DNA from: Edaphochlamys debaryana
Lineage: Eukaryota > Chlorophyta > Chlorophyceae > Chlamydomonadales
NCBI GenBank assembly: GCA_016858145.1
Contig: JAEHOE010000141.1
Coordinates: forward strand, 62,001 to 126,000
Length of the DNA: 64,000 nucleotides
Reading direction: 5' to 3'
Shown here piece after piece: positions 53,301-64,000 of this stretch. Numbering within the stretch: position 1 is the stretch's first letter; every line of letters begins with the position of its first letter. Both the position numbers and the translations under genes were made by a program. The notes beneath the pieces are model-generated. The model was not told the origin of the DNA and made no database searches. It saw nothing but the letters and a program-made list of their open reading frames with translations.

Positions 53301-56300
53301 GTAGCAATGCAGATGCAGGCCTGAAGGGACGTGGACCGAAGAGGGGCGCTGGGGGAACATATCTGGGGGCGCAAGCCCAGTTCTGGGCACGCCTAGGCCT
53401 GGTAGCAATGCAGATGCAGGCCTGAAGGGACGTGGACCGAAGAGGGGCGCTGGGGGAACATATCTGGGGCGCAAGCCCAGTTCTGGGCACGCCTAGGCCT
53501 GGTAGCAATGCAGATGCAGGCCTGAAGGGACGTGGACCGAAGAGGGGCGCTGGGGGAACATATCTGGGGGCGCAAGCCCAGTTCTGGGCACGCCTAGGCC
53601 TGGTAGCAATGCAGATGCAGGCCTGAAGGGACGTGGACCGAAGAGGGGCGCTGGGGGAACATATCTGGGGGCGCAAGCCCAGTTCTGGGCACGCCTAGGC
53701 CTGGTAGCAATGCAGATGCAGGCCTGAAGGGACGTGGACCGAAGAGGGGCGCTGGGGGAACATATCTCGGGGGCGCAAGCCCAGTTCTGGGCACGCCTAG
53801 GCCTGGTAGCAATGCAGATGCAGGCCTGAAGGGACGTGGACCGAAGAGGGGCGCTGGGGGAACATATCTCGGGGCGCAAGCCCAAGACTGGGGACGCCTA
53901 CGCCTGGTAGCAATGCAGATGCAGGCCTGAAGGGACGTGGACCGAAGAGGGGCGCTGGGGGAACATATCTGGGGGCGCAAGCCCAGTTCTGGGCACGCCT
54001 AGGCCTGGTAGCAATGCAGATGCAGGCCTGAAGGGACGTGGACCGAAGAGGGGCGCTGGGGGAACATATCTCGGGGCGCAAGCCCAGTTCTGGGCACGCC
54101 TAGGCCTGGTAGCAATGCAGATGCAGGCCTGAAGGGACGTGGACCGAAGAGGGGCGCTGGGGGAACATATCTCGGGGCGCAAGCCCAGTTCTGAGGCACG
54201 CCTAGGCCTGGTAGCAATGCAGATGCAGGCCTGAAGGGACGTGGACCGAAGAGGGGCGCTGGGGGAACATATCTGGGGGCGCAAGCCCAGTTCTGGGCAC
54301 GCCTAGGCCTGGTAGCAATGCAGATGCAGGCCTGAAGGGACGTGGACCGAAGAGGGGCGCTGGGGGAACATATCTGGGGGCGCAAGCCCAGTTCTGGGCA
54401 CGCCTAGGCCTGGTAGCAATGCAGATGCAGGCCTGAAGGGACGTGGACCGAAGAGGGGCGCTGGGGGAACATATCTGGGGGCGCAAGCCCAGTTCTGGGC
54501 ACGCCTAGGCCTGGTAGCAATGCAGATGCAGGCCTGAAGGGACGTGGACCGAAGAGGGGCGCTGGGGGAACATATCTGGGGGCGCAAGCCCAGTTCTGGG
54601 CACGCCTAGGCCTGGTAGCAATGCAGATGCAGGCCTGAAGGGACGTGGACCGAAGAGGGGCGCTGGGGGAACATATCTGGGGGCGCAAGCCCAATCCGAG
54701 GCACGCCTAGGCCTGGTAGCAATGCAGATGCAGGCCTGAAGGGACGTGGACCGAAGAGGGGCGCTGGGGGAACATATCTGGGGGCGCAAGCCCAGTTCTG
54801 GGCACGCCTAGGCCTGGTAGCAATGCAGATGCAGGCCTGAAGGGACGTGGACCGAAGAGGGGCGCTGGGGGAACATATCTCGGGGCGCAAGCCCAGTTCT
54901 GGGCACGCCTAGGCCTGGTAGCAATGCAGATGCAGGCCTGAAGGGACGTGGACCGAAGAGGGGCGCTGGGGGAACATACCTGGGGGCGCAAGCCCAGTTC
55001 TGGGCACGCCTAGGCCTGGTAGCAATGCAGATGCAGGCCTGAAGGGACGTGGACCGAAGAGGGGCGCTGGGGGAACATATCTGGGGGCGCAAGCCCAGTT
55101 CTGGGCACGCCTAGGCCTGGTAGCAATGCAGATGCAGGCCTGAAGGGACGTGGACCGAAGAGGGGCGCTGGGGGAACATATCTCGGGGCGCAAGCCCAAG
55201 TTCCTGAGGCACGCCTAGGCCTGGTAGCAATGCAGATGCAGGCCTGAAGGGACGTGGACCGAAGAGGGGCGCTGGGGGAACATATCTCGGGGGCGCAAGC
55301 CCAGTTCTGGGCACGCCTAGGCCTGGTAGCAATGCAGATGCAGGCCTGAAGGGACGTGGACCGAAGAGGGGCGCTGGGGGAACATATCTGGGGGCGCAAG
55401 CCCAGTTCTGGGCACGCCTAGGCCTGGTAGCAATGCAGATGCAGGCCTGAAGGGACGTGGACCGAAGAGGGGCGCTGGGGGAACATATCTCGGGGGCGCA
55501 AGCCCAGTTCTGGGCACGCCTAGGCCTGGTAGCAATGCAGATGCAGGCCTGAAGGGACGTGGACCGAAGAGGGGCGCTGGGGGAACATATCTGGGGGCGC
55601 AAGCCCAATCCGAGGCACGCCTAGGCCTGGTAGCAATGCAGATGCAGGCCTGAAGGGACGTGGACCGAAGAGGGGCGCTGGGGGAACATATCTCGGGGGC
55701 GCAAGCCCAGTTCTGAGGCACGCCTAGGCCTGGTAGCAATGCAGATGCAGGCCTGAAGGGACGTGGACCGAAGAGGGGCGCTGGGGGAACATATCTCGGG
55801 GCGCAAGCCCAGTTCTGGGCACGCCTAGGCCTGGTAGCAATGCAGATGCAGGCCTGAAGGGACGTGGACCGAAGAGGGGCGCTGGGGGAACATATCTCGG
55901 GGCGCAAGCCCAGTTCTGGGCACGCCTAGGCCTGGTAGCAATGCAGATGCAGGCCTGAAGGGACGTGGACCGAAGAGGGGCGCTGGGGGAACATATCTGG
56001 GGGCGCAAGCCCAGTTCTGGGCACGCCTAGGCCTGGTAGCAATGCAGATGCAGGCCTGAAGGGACGTGGACCGAAGAGGGGCGCTGGGGGAACATATCTC
56101 GGGGCGCAAGCCCAGTTCTGGGCACGCCTAGGCCTGGTAGCAATGCAGATGCAGGCCTGAAGGGACGTGGACCGAAGAGGGGCGCTGGGGGAACATATCT
56201 GGGGGCGCAAGCCCAGTTCTGGGCACGCCTAGGCCTGGTAGCAATGCAGATGCAGGCCTGAAGGGACGTGGACCGAAGAGGGGCGCTGGGGGAACATATC

Positions 56301-59300
56301 TGGGGGCGCAAGCCCAGTTCTGGGCACGCCTAGGCCTGGTAGCAATGCAGATGCAGGCCTGAAGGGACGTGGACCGAAGAGGGGCGCTGGGGGAACATAT
56401 CCTGGGGGCGCAAGCCCAGTTCTGGGCACGCCTAGGCCTGGTAGCAATGCAGATGCAGGCCTGAAGGGACGTGGACCGAAGAGGGGCGCTGGGGGAACAT
56501 ATCTCGGGGGCGCAAGCCCAGTTCTGGGCACGCCTAGGCCTGGTAGCAATGCAGATGCAGGCCTGAAGGGACGTGGACCGAAGAGGGGCGCTGGGGGAAC
56601 ATATCTCGGGGCGCAAGCCCAGTTCTGGGCACGCCTAGGCCTGGTAGCAATGCAGATGCAGGCCTGAAGGGACGTGGACCGAAGAGGGGCGCTGGGGGAA
56701 CATATCTGGGGGCGCAAGCCCAGTTCTGGGCACGCCTAGGCCTGGTAGCAATGCAGATGCAGGCCTGAAGGGACGTGGACCGAAGAGGGGCGCTGGGGGA
56801 ACATATCTCGGGGCGCAAGCCCAGTCCGAGGCACGCCTAGGCCTGGTAGCAATGCAGATGCAGGCCTGAAGGGACGTGGACCGAAGAGGGGCGCTGGGGG
56901 AACATATCTCGGGGGCGCAAGCCCAGTTCTGGGCACGCCTAGGCCTGGTAGCAATGCAGATGCAGGCCTGAAGGGACGTGGACCGAAGAGGGGCGCTGGG
57001 GGAACATATCTCGGGGGCGCAAGCCCAGTTCTGGGCACGCCTAGGCCTGGTAGCAATGCAGATGCAGGCCTGAAGGGACGTGGACCGAAGAGGGGCGCTG
57101 GGGGAACATATCTGGGGGCGCAAGCCCAGTTCTGGGCACGCCTAGGCCTGGTAGCAATGCAGATGCAGGCCTGAAGGGACGTGGACCGAAGAGGGGCGCT
57201 GGGGGAACATATCTCGGGGGCGCAAGCCCAAGTCCTGAGGCACGCCTAGGCCTGGTAGCAATGCAGATGCAGGCCTGAAGGGACGTGGACCGAAGAGGGG
57301 CGCTGGGGGAACATATCTGGGGGCGCAAGCCCAGTCTGAGGCACGCCTAGGCCTGGTAGCAATGCAGATGCAGGCCTGAAGGGACGTGGACCGAAGAGGG
57401 GCGCTGGGGGAACATATCTGGGGGCGCAAGCCCAGTTCTGGGCACGCCTAGGCCTGGTAGCAATGCAGATGCAGGCCTGAAGGGACGTGGACCGAAGAGG
57501 GGCGCTGGGGGAACATATCTCGGGGGCGCAAGCCCAGTTCTGGGCACGCCTAGGCCTGGTAGCAATGCAGATGCAGGCCTGAAGGGACGTGGACCGAAGA
57601 GGGGCGCTGGGGGAACATATCTGGGGGCGCAAGCCCAGTTCTGGGCACGCCTAGGCCTGGTAGCAATGCAGATGCAGGCCTGAAGGGACGTGGACCGAAG
57701 AGGGGCGCTGGGGGAACATATCTCGGGGGCGCAAGCCCAGTTCTGGGCACGCCTAGGCCTGGTAGCAATGCAGATGCAGGCCTGAAGGGACGTGGACCGA
57801 AGAGGGGCGCTGGGGGAACATATCTCGGGGCGCAAGCCCAGTTCTGGGCACGCCTAGGCCTGGTAGCAATGCAGATGCAGGCCTGAAGGGACGTGGACCG
57901 AAGAGGGGCGCTGGGGGAACATATCTGGGGGCGCAAGCCCAGTTCCTGGGCACGCCTAGGCCTGGTAGCAATGCAGATGCAGGCCTGAAGGGACGTGGAC
58001 CGAAGAGGGGCGCTGGGGGAACATATCTGGGGGCGCAAGCCCAGTTCTGGGCACGCCTAGGCCTGGTAGCAATGCAGATGCAGGCCTGAAGGGACGTGGA
58101 CCGAAGAGGGGCGCTGGGGGAACATATCCTGGGGGCGCAAGCCCAGTTCTGGGCACGCCTAGGCCTGGTAGCAATGCAGATGCAGGCCTGAAGGGACGTG
58201 GACCGAAGAGGGGCGCTGGGGGAACATATCTCGGGGCGCAAGCCCAGTTCTGGGCACGCCTAGGCCTGGTAGCAATGCAGATGCAGGCCTGAAGGGACGT
58301 GGACCGAAGAGGGGCGCTGGGGGAACATATCTGGGGGCGCAAGCCCAGTTCTGGGCACGCCTAGGCCTGGTAGCAATGCAGATGCAGGCCTGAAGGGACG
58401 TGGACCGAAGAGGGGCGCTGGGGGAACATATCTGGGGGCGCAAGCCCAATCCGAGGCACGCCTAGGCCTGGTAGCAATGCAGATGCAGGCCTGAAGGGAC
58501 GTGGACCGAAGAGGGGCGCTGGGGGAACATATCTGGGGGCGCAAGCCCAGTTCTGGGCACGCCTAGGCCTGGTAGCAATGCAGATGCAGGCCTGAAGGGA
58601 CGTGGACCGAAGAGGGGCGCTGGGGGAACATATCTGGGGGCGCAAGCCCAGTCCGAGGCACGCCTAGGCCTGGTAGCAATGCAGATGCAGGCCTGAAGGG
58701 ACGTGGACCGAAGAGGGGCGCTGGGGGAACATATCTGGGGGCGCAAGCCCAGTTCTGGGCACGCCTAGGCCTGGTAGCAATGCAGATGCAGGCCTGAAGG
58801 GACGTGGACCGAAGAGGGGCGCTGGGGGAACATATCTGGGGGCGCAAGCCCAGTTCTGGGCACGCCTAGGCCTGGTAGCAATGCAGATGCAGGCCTGAAG
58901 GGACGTGGACCGAAGAGGGGCGCTGGGGGAACATACTCTGGGGGCGCAAGCCCAGTTCTGGGCACGCCTAGGCCTGGTAGCAATGCAGATGCAGGCCTGA
59001 AGGGACGTGGACCGAAGAGGGGCGCTGGGGGAACATATCTGGGGGCGCAAGCCCAGTTCTGGGCACGCCTAGGCCTGGTAGCAATGCAGATGCAGGCCTG
59101 AAGGGACGTGGACCGAAGAGGGGCGCTGGGGGAACATATCTCGGGGCGCAAGCCCAGTTCCTGAGGCACGCCTAGGCCTGGTAGCAATGCAGATGCAGGC
59201 CTGAAGGGACGTGGACCGAAGAGGGGCGCTGGGGGAACATATCTGGGGGCGCAAGCCCAGTTCTGGGCACGCCTAGGCCTGGTAGCAATGCAGATGCAGG

Positions 59301-62300
59301 CCTGAAGGGACGTGGACCGAAGAGGGGCGCTGGGGGAACATATCTCGGGGGCGCAAGCCCAGTTCTGGGCACGCCTAGGCCTGGTAGCAATGCAGATGCA
59401 GGCCTGAAGGGACGTGGACCGAAGAGGGGCGCTGGGGGAACATATCTGGGGGCGCAAGCCCAATTCTGAGGCACGCCTAGGCCTGGTAGCAATGCAGATG
59501 CAGGCCTGAAGGGACGTGGACCGAAGAGGGGCGCTGGGGGAACATATCTGGGGGCGCAAGCCCAGTTCTGGGCACGCCTAGGCCTGGTAGCAATGCAGAT
59601 GCAGGCCTGAAGGGACGTGGACCGAAGAGGGGCGCTGGGGGAACATATCTGGGGGCGCAAGCCCAGTTCTGGGCACGCCTAGGCCTGGTAGCAATGCAGA
59701 TGCAGGCCTGAAGGGACGTGGACCGAAGAGGGGCGCTGGGGGAACATATCTGGGGGCGCAAGCCCAGTCCTGGGCACGCCTAGGCCTGGTAGCAATGCAG
59801 ATGCAGGCCTGAAGGGACGTGGACCGAAGAGGGGCGCTGGGGGAACATATCTGGGGGCGCAAGCCCAGTTCTGGGCACGCCTAGGCCTGGTAGCAATGCA
59901 GATGCAGGCCTGAAGGGACGTGGACCGAAGAGGGGCGCTGGGGGAACATATCCTGGGGGCGCAAGCCCAGTTCTGGGCACGCCTAGGCCTGGTAGCAATG
60001 CAGATGCAGGCCTGAAGGGACGTGGACCGAAGAGGGGCGCTGGGGGAACATATCTGGGGGCGCAAGCCCAGTTCTGGGCACGCCTAGGCCTGGTAGCAAT
60101 GCAGATGCAGGCCTGAAGGGACGTGGACCGAAGAGGGGCGCTGGGGGAACATATCTGGGGGCGCAAGCCCAGTCTGAGGCACGCCTAGGCCTGGTAGCAA
60201 TGCAGATGCAGGCCTGAAGGGACGTGGACCGAAGAGGGGCGCTGGGGGAACATATCTGGGGGCGCAAGCCCAGTTCTGGGCACGCCTAGGCCTGGTAGCA
60301 ATGCAGATGCAGGCCTGAAGGGACGTGGACCGAAGAGGGGCGCTGGGGGAACATATCTGGGGGCGCAAGCCCAGTTCTGGGCACGCCTAGGCCTGGTAGC
60401 AATGCAGATGCAGGCCTGAAGGGACGTGGACCGAAGAGGGGCGCTGGGGGAACATATCTGGGGGCGCAAGCCCAGTTCTGGGCACGCCTAGGCCTGGTAG
60501 CAATGCAGATGCAGGCCTGAAGGGACGTGGACCGAAGAGGGGCGCTGGGGGAACATATCTGGGGGCGCAAGCCCAGTTCTGGGCACGCCTAGGCCTGGTA
60601 GCAATGCAGATGCAGGCCTGAAGGGACGTGGACCGAAGAGGGGCGCTGGGGGAACATATCTGGGGGCGCAAGCCCAGTTCTGGGCACGCCTAGGCCTGGT
60701 AGCAATGCAGATGCAGGCCTGAAGGGACGTGGACCGAAGAGGGGCGCTGGGGGAACATATCTGGGGGCGCAAGCCCAGTTCTGGGCACGCCTAGGCCTGG
60801 TAGCAATGCAGATGCAGGCCTGAAGGGACGTGGACCGAAGAGGGGCGCTGGGGGAACATATCTGGGGCGCAAGCCCAGTTCTGGGCACGCCTAGGCCTGG
60901 TAGCAATGCAGATGCAGGCCTGAAGGGACGTGGACCGAAGAGGGGCGCTGGGGGAACATATCTGGGGGCGCAAGCCCAGTTCTGGGCACGCCTAGGCCTG
61001 GTAGCAATGCAGATGCAGGCCTGAAGGGACGTGGACCGAAGAGGGGCGCTGGGGGAACATACTCTGGGGGCGCAAGCCCAGTTCTGGGCACGCCTAGGCC
61101 TGGTAGCAATGCAGATGCAGGCCTGAAGGGACGTGGACCGAAGAGGGGCGCTGGGGGAACATATCTGGGGGCGCAAGCCCAAGTTCCTGAGGCACGCCTA
61201 GGCCTGGTAGCAATGCAGATGCAGGCCTGAAGGGACGTGGACCGAAGAGGGGCGCTGGGGGAACATATCTCGGGGCGCAAGCCCAGTTCTGGGCACGCCT
61301 AGGCCTGGTAGCAATGCAGATGCAGGCCTGAAGGGACGTGGACCGAAGAGGGGCGCTGGGGGAACATATCTCGGGGGCGCAAGCCCAGTTCTGGGCACGC
61401 CTAGGCCTGGTAGCAATGCAGATGCAGGCCTGAAGGGACGTGGACCGAAGAGGGGCGCTGGGGGAACATATCTCGGGGGCGCAAGCCCAGTTCTGAGGCA
61501 CGCCTAGGCCTGGTAGCAATGCAGATGCAGGCCTGAAGGGACGTGGACCGAAGAGGGGCGCTGGGGGAACATATCTCGGGGCGCAAGCCCAGTTCTGGGC
61601 ACGCCTAGGCCTGGTAGCAATGCAGATGCAGGCCTGAAGGGACGTGGACCGAAGAGGGGCGCTGGGGGAACATATCTGGGGGCGCAAGCCCAATCCGAGG
61701 CACGCCTAGGCCTGGTAGCAATGCAGATGCAGGCCTGAAGGGACGTGGACCGAAGAGGGGCGCTGGGGGAACATACCTGGGGGCGCAAGCCCAGTTCTGG
61801 GCACGCCTAGGCCTGGTAGCAATGCAGATGCAGGCCTGAAGGGACGTGGACCGAAGAGGGGCGCTGGGGGAACATATCTGGGGCGCAAGCCCAGTTCTGG
61901 GCACGCCTAGGCCTGGTAGCAATGCAGATGCAGGCCTGAAGGGACGTGGACCGAAGAGGGGCGCTGGGGGAACATATCTGGGGGCGCAAGCCCAGTTCTG
62001 AGGCACGCCTAGGCCTGGTAGCAATGCAGATGCAGGCCTGAAGGGACGTGGACCGAAGAGGGGCGCTGGGGGAACATATCTGGGGGCGCAAGCCCAGTTC
62101 TGGGCACGCCTAGGCCTGGTAGCAATGCAGATGCAGGCCTGAAGGGACGTGGACCGAAGAGGGGCGCTGGGGGAACATATCTGGGGGCGCAAGCCCAGTT
62201 CTGGGCACGCCTAGGCCTGGTAGCAATGCAGATGCAGGCCTGAAGGGACGTGGACCGAAGAGGGGCGCTGGGGGAACATATCTGGGGGCGCAAGCCCAGT

Positions 62301-64000
62301 TCTGGGCACGCCTAGGCCTGGTAGCAATGCAGATGCAGGCCTGAAGGGACGTGGACCGAAGAGGGGCGCTGGGGGAACATATCTGGGGGCGCAAGCCCAA
62401 GTCCTGAGGCACGCCTAGGCCTGGTAGCAATGCAGATGCAGGCCTGAAGGGACGTGGACCGAAGAGGGGCGCTGGGGGAACATATCTGGGGGCGCAAGCC
62501 CAGTTCTGGGCACGCCTAGGCCTGGTAGCAATGCAGATGCAGGCCTGAAGGGACGTGGACCGAAGAGGGGCGCTGGGGGAACATATCCTCGGGGCGCAAG
62601 CCCAGTTCTGGGCACGCCTAGGCCTGGTAGCAATGCAGATGCAGGCCTGAAGGGACGTGGACCGAAGAGGGGCGCTGGGGGAACATATCTCGGGGCGCAA
62701 GCCCAGTTCTGGGCACGCCTAGGCCTGGTAGCAATGCAGATGCAGGCCTGAAGGGACGTGGACCGAAGAGGGGCGCTGGGGGAACATACCTGGGGGCGCA
62801 AGCCCAGTTCTGGGCACGCCTAGGCCTGGTAGCAATGCAGATGCAGGCCTGAAGGGACGTGGACCGAAGAGGGGCGCTGGGGGAACATACCTGGGGGCGC
62901 AAGCCCAATCCGAGGCACGCCTAGGCCTGGTAGCAATGCAGATGCAGGCCTGAAGGGACGTGGACCGAAGAGGGGCGCTGGGGGAACATATCTCGGGGCG
63001 CAAGCCCAGTTCTGGGCACGCCTAGGCCTGGTAGCAATGCAGATGCAGGCCTGAAGGGACGTGGACCGAAGAGGGGCGCTGGGGGAACATATCTCGGGGC
63101 GCAAGCCCAGTTCTGGGCACGCCTAGGCCTGGTAGCAATGCAGATGCAGGCCTGAAGGGACGTGGACCGAAGAGGGGCGCTGGGCGATCATACTCGGGGG
63201 CGCAAGCCCAGTCCTGGGCACGCCTAGGCCTGGTAGCAATGCAGATGCAGGCCTGAAGGGACGTGGACCGAAGAGGGGCGCTGGGGGAACATATCTGGGG
63301 GCGCAAGCCCAGTTCTGGGCACGCCTAGGCCTGGTAGCAATGCAGATGCAGGCCTGAAGGGACGTGGACCGAAGAGGGGCGCTGGGGGAACATATCTGGG
63401 GCGCAAGCCCAGTTCTGGGCACGCCTAGGCCTGGTAGCAATGCAGATGCAGGCCTGAAGGGACGTGGACCGAAGAGGGGCGCTGGGGGAACATATCCTGG
63501 GGGCGCAAGCCCAGTTCTGGGCACGCCTAGGCCTGGTAGCAATGCAGATGCAGGCCTGAAGGGACGTGGACCGAAGAGGGGCGCTGGGGGAACATATCTG
63601 GGGGCGCAAGCCCAGTTCTGGGCACGCCTAGGCCTGGTAGCAATGCAGATGCAGGCCTGAAGGGACGTGGACCGAAGAGGGGCGCTGGGGGAACATATCT
63701 GGGGGCGCAAGCCCAGTTCTGGGCACGCCTAGGCCTGGTAGCAATGCAGATGCAGGCCTGAAGGGACGTGGACCGAAGAGGGGCGCTGGGGGAACATATC
63801 TCGGGGCGCAAGCCCAGTTCTGGGCACGCCTAGGCCTGGTAGCAATGCAGATGCAGGCCTGAAGGGACGTGGACCGAAGAGGGGCGCTGGGGGAACATAT
63901 CTGGGGGCGCAAGCCCAGTTCTGGGCACGCCTAGGCCTGGTAGCAATGCAGATGCAGGCCTGAAGGGACGTGGACCGAAGAGGGGCGCTGGGGGAACATA
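35318..64000. repeat. 101-bp satellite array, about 283 copies, runs off the window
   Basis: Each monomer contains GAGGGGCGCTGGGGGAACAT, CGCAAGCCCA, GGCACGCCTAGGCCTGGTAG, CAATGCAGATGCAGGCCTGA and AGGGACGTGGACCGAA in that order. Spacing is exactly 101 bp in the first copies (35318, 35419, and so on). Two sites vary: site A after ACAT (ACCTGGGGG, ATCTCGGGG or ATCTGGGGG) and site B after AGCCCA (GTTCTGGGC or ATCCGAGGC). GTGGACCGAA is occasionally GTGGAACGAA. As 101 is not a multiple of 3, the minus strand shows overlapping frames of about 94 codons ending LHLHCYQA; these are by-products. A location in a centromeric, subtelomeric or other heterochromatic block is plausible but cannot be told from the sequence. 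Confidence 0.98.

Noticed and set aside
35318..64000. Hundreds of overlapping minus-strand frames of 94-230 codons with a PRPFRPASALLPGLGV-type repeat
   Set aside because: They arise because the 101-bp unit rotates through all three frames. Each stops at the same place in every third monomer, there is no start or splice context, and the variation is at DNA level with indels, so the array is not coding.
35318..64000. CRISPR-like regular array
   Set aside because: The whole 101-bp unit is repeated, with no unique spacers between short repeats, and the genome is eukaryotic.

Overview
The window reads as nuclear DNA of a GC-rich eukaryote, most likely a green alga of the Chlamydomonas/Volvox/Haematococcus type. 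This is inferred from strongly GC-rich exons, small introns with GTGAGT-like donors and GCAG acceptors, proteins rich in Ala, Gly, Pro and Gln, many microsatellites, and a large non-LTR retrotransposon with green-algal-style accessory domains. No rRNA, bacterial operon, CRISPR array or virus was seen.

Layout. (1) 1-2.6 kb: two retrotransposon C-terminal fragments facing tail to tail. (2) 2.6-8.8 kb: mostly non-genic DNA with a 113-bp tandem repeat, a broken gene-like region with a possible zinc-finger exon, a tRNA-like hairpin, dispersed GC-rich repeats and the 3' end of a truncated LINE. (3) 8.8-23.8 kb: a tandem duplication of about 1.1 kb whose first copy is split by a 12.66-kb LINE-type retrotransposon on the minus strand (9842-22502). 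The insertion has a perfect 12-bp target-site duplication, and the second repeat copy (22665-23805) preserves the empty site. (4) 23.8-35.3 kb: low-copy DNA with at least three spliced genes on the minus strand (25766-27200, 30326-32144, 33063-34491) and a kinase-like gene or pseudogene on the plus strand (about 27460-29430). (5) 35318 to the window end: about 283 head-to-tail copies of a 101-bp satellite, continuing past the edge.

The retrotransposon is the main discovery. One uninterrupted 3779-codon frame encodes, in order: a hydrophobic N-terminal segment, eight 36-residue Trp-rich repeats, a cluster of about eight predicted membrane helices, a Josephin-like (ataxin-3 type) cysteine protease with its catalytic residues in place, a Pro-rich linker with a PCNA-box-like motif, an APE-type endonuclease, a reverse transcriptase, a second PCNA-box-like motif, a chromodomain-like segment and a PCIF1-like methyltransferase-fold segment. 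RNase H, a zinc-finger-like motif and the C-terminal tail follow through two compensating frame changes. If the frames are joined, the product is about 4170 residues. Endonuclease, RT and RNase H would carry out target-primed reverse transcription. The protease, membrane, chromatin and methyltransferase-like parts suggest added control of ubiquitin, cell location, target choice or host interaction; that is inference.

The satellite array carries a signal that bears on sequence quality. Most length variants lie exactly where monomer subtypes differ, and many look like the union of two subtypes, as expected from consensus merging in a long-read assembly.
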